Notes under the pieces: model-generated
Seen by the model: the letters and a program-made list of their open reading frames with translations, nothing else
The model's database searches: none
What the model was told of the DNA's origin: nothing
Assembly (NCBI GenBank): GCA_024516035.1
Contig: CM044964.1
Span: forward strand, 6,947,086 to 7,011,085
Reading direction: 5' to 3'
DNA: 64,000 nucleotides
Source of the DNA: Bactericera cockerelli
Taxonomy: Eukaryota; Arthropoda; Insecta; Hemiptera; Triozidae
Shown: positions 1 to 11,140 of the stretch, piece after piece
Position numbering within the stretch: position 1 is the first letter of the stretch
Layout: every line of letters starts with the position of its first letter
Position numbers and translations under genes: made by a program

Positions 1-179
1 TTACAATGAACACGGCTTTAAATATTTCATTTTATTTTTTTTTTTCTTGCATTGTGTATAACAATTATTTACATTGAAAATCATCAATAAAACATTGCAT
101 TAAATTGGAAAAAAATCATTGTGACCAGTTGTTTCTTTTTGGTTTTAACGTGCTAATTGAAACAGGACAAATAGATAGT

Positions 180-296
180 CAGGACGGAGGTTTTATCCTC
201 CATTTGCTGGAGATCGTACCAGCTAGCCACATTAACCTCACCCTGCCAGGGTAGGGCCGGAAATGTCAGCCTCACGTGTTCGGAGGGAACAGAATT
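180..296 (-). repeat. SINE-E core domain fragment
   Basis: The core motif of SINE-E is present: a 'gacggaggtttta' stretch, 'ccagctagccacattaacc', and 'gggtagggccggaaatg'. No tRNA-like head is attached, so this is a truncated copy. It matches the intact copy at 57554-57911 over this segment. Confidence 0.7.
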
Positions 297-329
297 TTTT
301 GTTCATGTAGTAAAACTTCTCATTTTTCT

Positions 330-485
330 GATTACACTGACTAAAATAGAGAGGTTAGTTGATGGCATGGCTATTATAACTATTACCTGCTGATGAGAGC
401 AAATAAGCTCGAAAAATCGGTCCAGGTACGATCTGATATTCATGTACATCTAGTACAACATTTCTGTTTATACTGTTATATTTGA
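330..485 (+). repeat. Family I monomer
   Basis: Contains the family-I body 'ttgatggcatgg...cctgctgatgagagc' and is flanked on both sides by related copies of 'acttctca/cttttctgtttatactg'. The same unit recurs near 27530, 46900-47250 (as a dimer) and 60985. Class unknown. Confidence 0.65.
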
Positions 486-589
486 AAAGGTGTGGGGTTT
501 TAGCAATTGATCATGGAAAGTATGTTAAGCCTACTTAAGAGGTGTTAACAGCACGCAACGTTATTTGTTGAGGGTATAAGATACAATAT

Positions 590-755
590 TATTATTATAT
601 TACGCTTTATTAGGTAAGGACAAAGTACAATATTGACAGAACAATACAATGAAATTATAAGGAAAAAAAAATAGATAAAAAAAAGAGAATAAAGCTAATG
701 ACCTACCTAAAGGGCGGGGTTATTTCGTGTGGCAATCTCTTCCACCAACCTTTTA
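590..755 (-). repeat. Module F copy
   Basis: Read on the minus strand it runs from GGTTGG-GGAAGAGATTGCC through CCCCGCCCTTTAG, then an A/T-rich stretch, to an end resembling AATAAAGCG. At least eight other copies occur in the window, so it is a dispersed retroposon-like module, perhaps the 3' part of a larger element. Confidence 0.6.
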
Positions 756-964
756 TACAATACAATACCATACAATACAACACAACACAAAATACAATAC
801 TCTGTTTATCCTGCAAGAATGAAACAAAAAATGAGTCTCTATAAAAGCACAGAAATAGAGACAAGAAAGCGTCAAAGGGTTAACGAAATCGATCTTTCAT
901 AAATCGTTACCTGCGGGTTAACAATACGTCATGGTGAAATAATTAGACGAAGCATTATAAACTT

Positions 965-1560
965 TCCTGGAACATTTGCTTCATAATGAAGGAAGAGAGA
1001 GTAATGAACATAGAGAAGAAGAAAGAGAGAGAGAGAAAGATAGAGAGAGAGAAAGAGAGAGAGAGAGGGGGAACATTTGCTTCATAATGAAGGTAGAGAG
1101 GAAGAGAGAGTAATGAACATAGAGAAGAAGAAAGAGAGAGAGAGAGAGAAAGATAGAGAGAGAGAGAGAGAGGGGGAACATTTGCTTCATAATGAAGGTA
1201 GAGAGGAAGAGAGAGTAATGAACATAGAGAAGAAGAAAGAGAGAGAGAGAGAGAAAGATAGAGAGAGAGGGGGAACATTTGCTTCATAATGAAGGTAGAG
1301 AAGGGAATAGGGAAGAGGATAAAGAAAGAGAGGAAGAGAGAGAGAGAGAGAGAGAGAGGGAACTTCATATTGGAGGTAGAGAAAGGGATAGGGAAGAGGA
1401 TAAAGAAAGAGAGGAAGAGAGAGAGAGAGGGAACTTCATATTGGAGGTAGAGTAGAGAAGGGGATAGGAAAGAGCATAAAGGAAGAGAGGAAGAGAGAGT
1501 AATGAATATAGAGAAGCTGCAGGAGAGAGAGAGAGATAGAGAGAGAAAGAGAGGGAGCAT
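965..1560. repeat. GA-rich minisatellite
   Basis: Tandem units of about 70-105 bp combine a (GA)n tract with 'gaacatttgcttcataatga' (near 970, 1071, 1176 and 1273) and later 'gggaacttcatattggagg' (near 1358 and 1429). Long open frames here are low-complexity products of the repeat and not genes. Confidence 0.85.
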
Positions 1561-1569
1561 TTTGGACCT

Positions 1570-1630
1570 TACTTGGGACTTGAACCAGCGACCTCCAGGT
1601 TACGAGTCAGCTACTGAGGTCGCGGTGGGA
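1570..1630 (-). repeat. SINE-A head fragment
   Basis: The minus strand carries the tRNA-like head of SINE-A with box-B-like GGTTCAAGTCCC. It is joined directly to the end of the GA minisatellite. The SINE body is absent. Confidence 0.65.
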
Positions 1631-1854
1631 AGAAGATTAATGTGTGTGCTAAAACATTTACTAAGGACACTAAATATCCCGCTGTCCTTGAGGTGTCCAA
1701 TTATCTCAGACCTTTACAAGCTCGGGTGCAAAAGGAAAGTTGGAAAAACTTTTGGAAAAATACGTACTGTATAGTTTTTTTGCAAAACTTTTTTTTATAA
1801 ACTTTTATTTGGAGCGTTTTTAGAGTTTGCTATCTCCTGAAGTAATTTGGTTCA

Positions 1855-1985
1855 TAAAATATTAGTTTAGGTAGCGTAGGGATCCGTTGGTTCGAATCCC
1901 ACCCAGTAATTGATGAAACTAATAATAACAATAAAACATCCAGAGATCCTGAGTTCCATTCCCGGTTGGAGCAGACTTTTTCTGC
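1855..1985 (+). repeat. SINE-G and SINE-E head fragments
   Basis: 'ggatccgttggttcgaatcc' at about 1880-1905 is the SINE-G tRNA-like T-arm. 'cagagatcctgagttcc' followed by 'cggttggagcagac' at about 1940-1970 is a SINE-E head fragment. Both are truncated. Confidence 0.55.
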
Positions 1986-2102
1986 AGAGGCACACAACCA
2001 AAGTTGCTCAGGGGGTTAAGAAACATCCAGAAATTTGGAAGAAAAAAAAATCGTAGCAAATTTTACTCTCGAGAAAAAATTGAGAGTTAGAAATCGGAGG
2101 TA

Positions 2103-2691
2103 TTACTTCCGATAAATTTCTAATATTAGAAATCGGAAGTATTGTGTTCGTTTTTGTAAAAAAAAATATTTTTTTGCTCCGATTTCAATTTTTTTCATAT
2201 TTCTGGACGTTTCATAACCTACTGAGTAAATTTGGTTTTGTGTCCGTCTGTCGGTCTGTCGGTCTGTCTGTTAAAACGATTCCTTGTAACGCGCAAATCT
2301 TGGAAAATACTAAACCGATTTTGATGAAATTTTGCACACATCTAGGAGACATTCTGTAGATGGTCCCATTTTAAATTCATCGAATTCATACAAGCAGTTC
2401 TGGGTGAAAAAGACCACGCGCCTGACCACTAACTTTTTACTTAAACGCTTATATCTCTTGAACGGTACACCCGATTTCGATGAAATTTTGTAAGAATATG
2501 CATATTATTGTTTTACATAGGTTATTTGTATTTATTTTTAAAATAATTATAAATTGACTCTGATATTTAAGAAAATCCGAAATTTTGGACAAAAAAGTAA
2601 AAAAAAATTGAAATCGGAGCAAAAAAATATTTTTTTACAAAAACGAACACAATACTTCCGATTTCTAATATTAGAAATTTCTCGGAAGTAA
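2103..2691. mobile_element. TA-flanked MITE with ~100 bp TIRs
   Basis: The ends are inverted: TTACTTCCGA...TTTCTAATATTAGAAATCGG on the left and the reverse complement on the right, ending TCGGAAGTAA. Each is bordered by a TA dinucleotide (2101-2102 and 2692-2693). The inverted arms extend through 'gtgttcgtttttgtaaa' and 'tttttgctccgatttcaa'. There is no transposase. TA targets suggest mobilisation by a Tc1/mariner-superfamily enzyme (inference). Confidence 0.8.
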
Positions 2692-2924
2692 TAAGCACTA
2701 CGAATTGCCGATACAGAATTTTTTGTGGAATTTAGAATGTAGAAAAAACGATATTCTACCATATAAAACAAATTTTAAGAAAATCGGTTGAGCCGTTTTG
2801 GAGATACAAGTAATTTTCTATAAAATCTCAAAATTGGCACGTGTTTACAATGTGAAGCAATCACGAGGAAGTATTGTGTCCATAATTGGCAGTGTTTTTT
2901 TTTTTTTTTTTTACAATAATGTGT

Positions 2925-2998
2925 TCGTTATTGTTAAAAAAAAAAGAACACAATACTTCCGATTTCTAATATTAGTATTCATTTCTCGGAAGTAATAT
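2925..2998. mobile_element. Solo end of the 2103 MITE family
   Basis: Repeats the right end of the 2103-2691 element ('aacacaatacttccgatttc' to 'tctcggaagtaatat'). No partner end is found nearby. Similar solo ends lie near 37975-38080 and 59998-60070. Confidence 0.65.
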
Positions 2999-3679
2999 CT
3001 AAAATAATTTTTTTATAAAACTTTCTACAGCTCGGTTTAATGTTTTGGTTCGCAGTATTAAACTCGATTATAATACGCCCAACTTTTTTTGTTTATCTCT
3101 TTCGAAAAATAAAAACTCTTTCAAGGAAAAAGAATGGAAAATAAGAAAACTTGTTAAAACTCTTAAACCCCTGGAGGATTTTAAAAGTTTGACCTTTGAA
3201 AAAAATAGAAAAGGCAGAGAAAAAGAGAAAACTAAATACGACGGGAAAAAAACTTGGAGAAATCCGGGCAGAAGATATAGCACTAATGAAAACAAATGGC
3301 CGGGGGGTCTAACATGAAATTTGGTTACACAAATTGGGTACAAGATATTATAAGCTTGGATAAATGTGTCTGGGGTGTTAATTAAGTGAAGAAGACACTT
3401 TAGCTAGAAGAATGGGCGGGGTTATTGTCGTTGGCGTTCTCTTCCACCCAACCCTTGAGTTTCCAGAGAACGGAAGGGGAACCCTTGTTGTTGTAGCCAG
3501 CTTGGCTACAGCTGGAGGGGTGAGTGATGGTCTCCAGCCAACTTTATTTCAAAGTTGGCTCGTCCTGAACCACATATTTCTAGGTGCGATCATTCATCAT
3601 GAGGACTTGGACTTTTCTGTACAAGCCATTAAACCCTTAGGAAACTGCAAGCTAGCCTGGCTTGTAAGGGTTGGCTAGT

Positions 3680-3760
3680 CTGTTCTCTGTTTATAGTCCT
3701 CTAGCGAGACACTGGTCTTCTCCCTGTTTAAAGTCCCCCAGCCAGACAAGTAAATCATTC
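3680..3760 (+). repeat. Module J fragment
   Basis: Two diverged direct copies of 'ggtctactccctgtttatagtccccagccagac' are present. The same module occurs at 7345-7505, 26290-26550 and 35513-35725. Confidence 0.55.
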
Positions 3761-3829
3761 GTCTGGGATGTTAAAAAGGCATTCAGCAAAAAAAAAAAAA
3801 AAAAAAAATGAAGCAAAAGGAGGATACAA

Positions 3830-3945
3830 TGGAACAAACGAGGCCAGTTATAAGGAGTTGCGGAACTGCAGCAACCCCAGACAAAAGAGAAAAAGAGAGG
3901 ATTTTCTCAAGTCCCAGCTCGTACATAATGAATTATTAATGCATA
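3830..3945 (-). repeat. Module K copy
   Basis: On the minus strand it reads GTACGAGCTGGGACTTGAG, a pyrimidine tract, GTCTGGGGTTGCTGCAGTTCC, then GCAACTCCTTA. The same order is seen near 52810-52930 and partly near 45540 and 46330. Unknown class. Confidence 0.5.
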
Positions 3946-3954
3946 CCTATTATT

Positions 3955-4150
3955 ATTAATTTACACTTTATTAATAGGTATATATACATTACCTATACAA
4001 CACAGATAATAATACAAATTTATACACAATGAGAGAAAAAGTAAAATGAGAAAGAAAATTAAGATAAAAAATATATACGAGTATACATTTGTCCTAACTA
4101 AAGGTCGAGGTTATGGCCTTTGGCAATCTCTTCCACCCAACCCAACTACA
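3955..4150 (-). repeat. Module F copy
   Basis: Minus strand: GGGTTGGGTGGAAGAGATTG, CCTCGACCTTTAGTTAGGAC, an A/T-rich segment, then AATAAAGTG. About 190 bp long, close to the full length seen at 62925-63110. A shorter fragment of the same module lies at about 3412-3460. Confidence 0.6.
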
Positions 4151-4471
4151 TAGGTATTATGATTGGCATGGTATATAGATATACAAACTCCAACTCTTCA
4201 GATATACTGAAAGAAAGACTCTAGAGAGTCAAGTTCCTGAAGAATACGTTGTTGAGGTATAAGTTAGCGGTGTTGCCATGTTACATTTTTTTCTGTGTTC
4301 AACAAATAGAACGGACTTTTCAATGCCTGAAGATTTGCCAACGCTGCACTTGGGCCCTAATTAATAGTAGCTAGTTACCTATGCAATTGTCTGTCTTGAA
4401 CTTTGGTGTTGGGAGGGAATTGTTAAGTGAGTTAAAGAATTCACTAATGAAGAGAGGGAATTGTTGTGTGA

Positions 4472-4792
4472 GTGAAAGAAGAAGTCACTAATTATGACAA
4501 GACGGGAGAACGCGGGAGGAGAGAGGGAGGGGGAAAGAGAGGGAGGGGGAAGGAGAGAGAAAGGGAGGGGGAGAGAAAGGGAGGGGAGAGAGATGGAGTG
4601 GGAGGGAGGGAGAAAGAGGGGGAAGAAGAGAAAGAGAGTGAGGGAGCTAGAAGAGGGAGGAGAGAGGAGAGAGAGAGAGAGAGAGGGGAGAGAGAGAGAG
4701 AGAGAGAGAGAGAGGGGAGAGAGAGAGAGAGAGGGAGAGAGAGAGAGGGGTAGAGGGTAGAGAGAGAGAGAGAGAGAGAGGTAGAGGGGTAG

Positions 4793-4825
<33 letters not shown>

Positions 4826-5480
4826 AGAGAGAGAGAGAGGAGGGGACGGAGAGAAGGGGGTAGAGAGAGTGAGGGGACCTAGACAGAGAGGAGGAGAGAG
4901 AAGAGATGAGAGGAAGATTAATAGGGAAAGAGTTAAAGAGGGAAAGAATTATATGATTGAGAGAAAAGACAAAGATAATTAATATAGAAAGGGCGAGAGA
5001 AAAAGAGCGAGACAGATAAAGAGAAATAGAAAGAGAGAAAGAGAAGAGAGATAACGGCAGAGAGAGAGACAGAGATAGAGAGAGAAGGAAAGAGAGAGGG
5101 AGTAGAAAGAGAGAGAGAGAGAAAGAGAGAAGGAGTAGACCAAAAAGAGAGAGAAAGATAAAGAGAAAGAGAGAGAGAGAGAGAAAGAGAGGGAGGAATA
5201 AGTAGCAGAATAATTTGATTGTGCTGGTATAGGGATAGAAAAAGAACATATAAAGGAAAATTATAGTAGTGAGAGAGGAAGCAAAAAGGAGAGAAAAATT
5301 GAAAAAGAGAGAGAGAGAGAGAGGAAGAGAGAGAGGGGAAGAACCAAAATAAATCAAAAAATAAAGAGAAAGTGAAAAATTGTGAAAGAAAAGAGAGAGG
5401 GAAGGGAAAAAGAAAAAGGGAAAAGTAAGAAAGACTCAAATATAATGAGAAAGAAAAATTGCAGAGAAAAAGAGAGCGAG
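4472..5480. repeat. Long (GA)n purine tract
   Basis: About 1 kb is almost wholly G/A on the plus strand, with (GA)n, GGGA and GAAA variants. This explains the long Ser/Leu-rich frames on the minus strand, which are not genes. Polypurine tracts of this length can adopt triplex structures (general knowledge, not shown here). Confidence 0.9.
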
Positions 5481-5487
5481 AGAAATA

Positions 5488-5780
5488 GCGCGCAATTAGC
5501 TCAGTGGTTAAGCAGTCGCTTGCCATGCGGAAGATCTCAACTTCGATCCCCCGAGCTGATAAAAAAATTGTATTCTAAATTTGGTTACTGTTGTTTCTGA
5601 GGGATACCTTCCGGTGCGCTTGTGTTGACCGAGCACCTAAATGGGAATCGCCCATCAGAGGGGAGGCACACTACGGGATGACTATTGGGTAGGCTACAGG
5701 CTACAGACCACAAGCGTCTACAGTAGCTCCTGTTTCATGGCTACGAAATAAAACAGGCTGTGAAACACTCATCTTTAAAA
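5488..5780 (+). mobile_element. SINE-B, near full length
   Basis: The tRNA-like head runs GCGCAATTAGCTCAGTGG (A box), then CTTGCCATGCGGAAG (Gly-GCC-like anticodon arm), then CTTCGATCCCCC (B box). The body carries 'gtgttgaccgagcacctaaa', 'cctgtttcatggctacgaaa' and 'gtgaaacactcatcttta'. It matches the reverse-oriented copy at 11141-11443. Confidence 0.8.
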
Positions 5781-5814
5781 ATTTGAAGATAGAAAGACGA
5801 AGGGGGGTAAAATT

Positions 5815-6540
5815 AAATGGACAGAAAGAAAGAGAAAAAGAGTACTATAAATTAGAAAGAAAGGTGTAAGAAAAAGAGAGGGAGAGAGATAGAAAGAGAA
5901 AGAGAGGGAGAGAGATAGAAAGAGAAAGAGAGAGAGAAATAGAGAGAGAGAGCGATAGAGAGTGGGGAATCATTTGCGAGATTAAAGCAGGGAATGAGAT
6001 AAGATGAATGGGAATTTTTATTTTCCAAATTGACTTTGTTTTCTAGCAGCGAGGGAAAAAGAATTACTGTCGATTTTTCTTTTGTTTCATTAGAGCGAAA
6101 AATATTCTCGTTGACTCATGCAAGAAAGAATAGTGAGAGAGAAAGAAATATAAAGTATATAAGAAGGGAAAGAGAGAAAGAGAAATAAAAGGTATATAGG
6201 AAGAGGAAAAGAAAGAGAGAGAGAGAAAGAATCTCTGTATCATTTTTATCACTAAGAAATGATAGAGGGATTAATAAAGCAAAAGAGACAGAGAGAGAGA
6301 GAGATAGAGAAAGAAAGAAGAGAAAAAAAGAAGAGAATGAGATAATTATTTGAAGAGAGGGGAAAGAGATATAAAAGTGAGTGACAGAAAGAGAGAGAGA
6401 GAGAGAAAAAGAAAGAAAGAAGAGAATAAAAGAAGAGAATGAGATAATTATGTGAAGAGAGGGTAAAGATATAAGAGTGAGTGACAGAAAGAGAGAGAGA
6501 GAAGGAATTTAAAAAGAGAGAGTATAGTAATCTATTCTCT
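5815..6540. repeat. Second purine-rich tract
   Basis: GA, GAAA and GAGG simple repeats with short unique interruptions. It flips to a pyrimidine (TC)n tract at about 6535-6620, giving a potential inverted pairing of the two strands. No gene. Confidence 0.8.
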
Positions 6541-6711
6541 CTCTCTCTCTTTTTCGTTCTTTCTTTCGCTCTCTTCCCCTCTATCTCTTTCTGTCTATTT
6601 ATATCTCTCTCTTTTTTCTCTTACCGAGAAAATTTTCACATAAATTTTCCATTGAGCTTCCTGAGGTAAAAGTTAGTGCGCGCTTTTCAAATCTACAATT
6701 TAATTCGTATA

Positions 6712-7184
6712 CAGGGTGTAACTGATTAATATAAAATATTAATTTGATCAAGCAAATTAGTACTGGTAAGGAAAAAATGCTGTTTTACCATAGAAAACAA
6801 ATTTTATGGAAATGTTTCATTAATTTGGAGATTCAGATTTTTTTGTAAATAATCTCAGAATACAAGAATTCTAGAAAATCGGAAAGGACAATCTATCGGC
6901 AATAATATTGTAAGTTAAATGATTTGTCTCTAATGTGGAAAAAAAATGAGTGTTTCACAGTCTTTCTAATTTCGTAGACATGAAACAGGAGCTACTGTAG
7001 ACGCTTGTGGTCTGTTTTGTAGCTTGTGTATTACGTAGTATGCCTCCCCTCTGATGGACGAGAAGTGACACAGTACTTCCCATTTAGGTTTAAGGTTGAA
7101 AAGGAGATTTTGGGATTCTGAGAGTGAGAGTGCTCTAAGTGAAATGAGACCCTGCTGACATTTGATTCTCTTTGTTACACCCTG
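6712..7184. mobile_element. TATA-flanked MITE
   Basis: Starts CAGGGTGTAAC and ends GTTACACCCTG, with TATA at both borders (6708-6711 and 7185-7188). Its terminal 11 bp and target match the 2-kb foldback elements at 38577 and 53225, so the same transposase probably moves both (inference). It contains a SINE-B 3' fragment. Confidence 0.75.
6946..7090 (-). repeat. SINE-B 3' part, nested
   Basis: Minus-strand match to the SINE-B body and tail ('tgaaacactcatt', 'gtagctcctgtttcatg'). The head is missing. It lies inside the 6712-7184 MITE. Confidence 0.7.
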
Positions 7185-7344
7185 TATATGAAGGTATAAC
7201 CTAAAATAAACGCTCTTATTTCTTCTTTACTTTTCCATTGCATTTAACTCTTTTCCCGCGTAAACCTATGTCCTTACCGTGTAAACGCCAATGATGGAAA
7301 TAGTGGTGTAAATGCTCCATTATCCAATAAAAATGGTTTTTTTA

Positions 7345-7505
7345 TTCATCATCATCATAGGGTGGCGTCATCGTGAACGATGGTATCCAGACAGTAGAGG
7401 AATGACTTAGCACTTCTACCACAGTCTTTACAAGGAGGCTAATAATTGACATGGGTCCCCAGAACCAAGCCAATGCTGGTCTACTCCCTGTTTATAGTAC
7501 CTTTG
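7345..7505 (+). repeat. Module J copy
   Basis: Carries 'atagggtggcgtcatcg', 'gtctttacaaggaggctaa' and 'ctggtctactccctgttta'. This order is repeated at 35513-35725 and inverted at 26290-26550. Class unknown. Confidence 0.6.
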
Positions 7506-8062
7506 TTAATTATTTCTGGACAAATAATGTTGTTATTATAATAAGGTGATGTACGAATGTTGTTGGTAAAATATACTTCACTTATTTTTTAAGCAACCAT
7601 TGTAAACCGTTCAAAAATTTGAATTGTTAAAAATAAAATACAAATAAAATACAAATTTAAACTACCCATTGACAATGCTTCAAAAAATAATTTGTATGGA
7701 ATTGGTGTGGGATAATCAGGGTAGAAGTCGTTCAGCTTTAAAAACAATACTCTAATGCAACGCTTTTGGACTTCTTCTTTAATGTTTGTAAAAAAATGTT
7801 GTTTAGGCGTCCATGTTATTGCAGCACACTCGAGCTTACTCCTCAGGAGGCCTGTGTATAGACTGTATAGTGTATATTCTGTATAGTGTTATGCTGGTGT
7901 TGCAATCATTGAAGTATTTTGAGTGTCTCCTTTTGATTTTCTTTTCAACATAATCATCGTCTCTTCAATCAACATGTCCGTACCATTTCAATCTTCTCTC
8001 TTGTAATTTTTTGGAAACTTCTGTTACATTAATTTGATTTCTGATTACCTCATTTATTATAC

Positions 8063-8475
8063 CTGTGGTTCTATTAGGACCCGGTTCTATACCTGGATTG
8101 ATTCTGTATCTACTTGTCTCATATTCCTGGGTCTTTTAGGACCCGGTTGGCATACCTGGGTTGATTCTGTGTCCACTTGTCTCATAACACTGGGTCTTGT
8201 AGGACCCGGTTGGCATACCTGGGTTAGTTCTACATCCACTTCACACTTGTCTCTCTATTCTTTTTTCCAGTGTTTTTACAACTCTCTTTCAGATCTCTAC
8301 ACTTGCTATTCCATTCTCTTGTTAGTCTTTCTATAATCTTTTGGGATCTTAGAGTCTATTAGGACCCAATTACCATTCCTGGGTTTGTTCTGTATGAACT
8401 TGTCTCATAACCCTGGGTCTTTCAGGACCCAATTGGCATACCTGGGTTAGTTCTGTATCCACTTCACTTGTCCGT
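8063..8475 (+). repeat. 62-63 bp tandem repeat
   Basis: Units start at 'aggacccggttggcatacct' (8077, 8139 and 8202) and two more diverged units lie near 8362 and 8425 after a spacer. Each contains 'tgggtcttnnaggaccc', an imperfect palindrome. It lies about 1.2 kb upstream of the PTB exon. No role can be assigned. Confidence 0.75.
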
Positions 8476-8479
8476 ATAT

Positions 8480-9662
8480 TATTTCATCCAGGACATCCAG
8501 TGTTTCTACAACTCTCTAAGCTAACTAGAACTAAGCTCTCTACCTACAGTAAGCCAGAGTCAGTGCTATTCCATTCTCCGAGGTTCTCATTCCATTCCCT
8601 CTCTCTGTTTTTCATCAGTCTCTCTTTCTCTTTTCTGTTTCGTATCCGAACGTAAGAGAGAGAGAGAGAGAGAGAGATAGAGTGAGATACCTATTCATTA
8701 GAAGTATTAGAAGTTAGTCAGGTTAGATTGTTAGAATTCTAGCGTATAGGGAGTCGGGAGTACTGTGTTGTGTGTTTCACGATTTTCAGTACCTAGTTCT
8801 TCAGTTTCATCAATTCTCTCCATTGTTATGAGTTCGCTATTGTGATAGTGTTTGAAAATATTGTTCAGTTCAGTTTATTGTTTTTCACTCTTTTTTCAGT
8901 CTACGCTTTTTTCCTTTCAGATATTGTTTAGAACGCTCCCTGTCCGGATGGTACCAGTTGGGGAAAAATTCACAATTTCACGAGCGAATTTTCCGCGAAG
9001 AATTTTCCATTTAATTTTGGTTTTGTTTAATTAAATTGATGTGAATTTAGTTGAGTTTGGAAACTGATTAATTTTTGTTTTTAGGTAGATAAATAAGCAG
9101 CTTTAAGTTTATCGCTTTCTAATAGAAAACAAATTGTAGATTTTTTTAAAATAATTGTTTTAAAATTCGAAATTGATTCTTTAAAATACATTAGTTTTAA
9201 AATATTTGCCTAGATAACATAATTAAAAAATAATTTGAATTAAATATAAAATAATACAACAATTAAAGAATTATTATTTACAATAAAATTTCTAGTTGAA
9301 GAATTTATTTTTATTTGAAAGTTTCTCTGCAAATATCTACCGAATTTGTTCTAAATAACTCGATTTTGATTTTAAATGCTATTTGAAGTGTTCGTGTGTT
9401 AATTAAAAAAATAAAAATAAAGATTTTTAAGTGTGAATGGTGCAAGAGTTATCTTATCAGAAAAAAATTGTTTTTCATCTGTAATTTCATCTCAGTTGAA
9501 TGATAAGAATTATTCATCAAATTATTTGATCTGAAATATTTAAAGTTATTAAAAAAAATGTTAATCATCTAAATCAATTAAGTAATACGTTTCAAAATGC
9601 TAACATATTAATTTTCAACCTAAAATATATAAATATTCGCGCCGATTCCAGCGATTTTCAAA
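8480..9662. other. Region upstream of PTB exon
   Basis: Apart from a (GA)n tract at about 8656-8680, this looks like single-copy AT-rich DNA with none of the window's dispersed repeats. It would hold the 5' UTR and perhaps the promoter of the gene beginning at 9663. I cannot place a transcription start. Confidence 0.4.
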
Positions 9663-9849
9663 ATGGATGCCACCAGTGCCGGTCGAGAAGAAAATGGCGG
9701 GAAGGAGTTGTTTAAACAGAAAACGTTTAAATCTCTCCGAAACAATATCAACAAACTGCTCTGGAGGAGAAAATCGGTCACAATCACCCAGTATGACTCA
9801 ACGTACAAGGTGTCCTATCTGGGAAATGTGCTATGTGGCTGGACTAAAG
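9663..9849 (+). CDS. First coding exon, FAM43-like PTB protein
   Basis: Sixty-two codons plus one base run from an ATG in a good context (CAAAATGG) to a splice donor (AAAG|GTAAGA). The product starts MDATSAGREENGGKEL, continues with a basic segment (KSLRNNINKLLWRRKSVTIT) and reaches YKVSYLGNVLCGWTKG. Y-K-V-x-Y-L-G-N is the first strand of a phosphotyrosine-binding (PTB/PID) domain, and the WRRK...YLGN...GWxKG pattern resembles FAM43-family proteins. The frame continues past the donor into a polypyrimidine run and stops, as expected for an intron. Downstream exons were not recognised. PTB proteins are usually adaptors that bind NPxY-type tails; the role of this one is unknown. Alternative: the first exon of another PTB adaptor. 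Confidence 0.68.
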
Positions 9850-9974
9850 GTAAGAGAGGAGGAACGCGCTTTTTATCTACCCTGTATATTATTTTTTCAA
9901 TTTTGTTTTTAGTAAAAGTTTCCTGCTATAAATAAACTTATGTATCAGTACATGTTTCCATGTTTATTTTTCCA

Positions 9975-10005
<31 letters not shown>

Positions 10006-10134
10006 TTACTATTTTATTCGGCTATAAATAAACGTATGTAGGTATCAGTACATGTTTCGATGTTATTATTCATTGGCTAAACTCTAAATACGTATTTGTA
10101 CATGTAGAAAATTCTATGCATTCGCACTAAGTAA

Positions 10135-10305
10135 TTATTATTATTGTTATATTATGCTTTATTAGGTAAGACAAAATACAGTACAATACCACGAAATTAT
10201 AAATAAAAAATAAATATATTGAACAAAGAAACAAGAACAAAAATGAGAAAAAAGCTGTTTATTGCCTGTGGCAATCTCTTCCCCCAACCCCAACCCTTGG
10301 ATTCA
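10135..10305 (-). repeat. Module F copy
   Basis: Minus strand begins near GGTTGGGGGAAGAGATTGCC and ends at AATAAAGC followed by (ATA)n. The CCCCGCCC block is replaced here by 'aaacagc'. Lies in the presumed first intron of the PTB gene. Confidence 0.5.
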
Positions 10306-10684
10306 AACACACGAAGTCCAATCCCTTCAGTAGCTGAATTTGGATTGAAGAGAATCCTACCACTTTAAATAATTTGTTTAAAACGAAAAAAAACAACAAT
10401 ATACCAAACCAGAGCTCTGAACACATGATCACCTATAAATGTTTACTATCTACTTAAGTTAGTAGATAGTAATAATAACCCTTGACCGGATTCGCTTGAA
10501 TCCTGTAGGTAAACATATTTACATTAGTGTCTTTTGAAGCATACTAAATACATCCTGTGCATTAGCTGCACTTAACTGACTTAACATAAGTGAGAGGGTT
10601 AATGTCCTCTTTTTGAAGCCTCTGATAACTTGTTAACGGTGTGAGTCTTTGAGAACAAGCACTTGCAATGTACTGTTCACAAGT

Positions 10685-10790
10685 AATAATAATAATAATA
10701 ATAATAATAACTCTTTATTGACAAGAATGATATTGACAAAGGGCGTGATTATTGCCAGAGGCAATCTCTGCCATCAAACCCATAATAGAC
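10685..10790 (-). repeat. Module F variant
   Basis: (ATA)n, then ctctttattgacaag, then 'gggcgtgattattgccagag' and 'gcaatctctgcca'. A shortened F copy. Confidence 0.5.
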
Positions 10791-11140
10791 TTAATTTCAA
10801 TACATAGTATAGTAGACTTGATTTCAAAACTTATCCACTCTTACGAATTGTAAAACTTGTGACATAATATTTTGTAGGCTTTATTCTATAATTTAAAAAC
10901 GAAAGCAATTCAAACGTTATGGTTTCGACTGCTCCTTGAATGGCACCTGGGTCCTATATTACATTTGAAAATTTTAGAAGTCAGTCCTGTGCCTTTTGCC
11001 AGAATTCCAACTTCATGTAGGTTTAAGGAAAAAGCCAAGTGAAAGATGAATACGATGTAGTAAGTATTTCTTTTTACTTTCCTTGTCCTAATAAAGAAAG
11101 GAAAGTAGGTAATAGAATCAGCCAATTTTTTATTTTTTTT

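Noticed and set aside
4494..5526. Long open frames rich in Ser/Leu (minus) or Arg/Glu (plus)
   Set aside because: Produced by the (GA)n tract; composition fully explained by the simple repeat.
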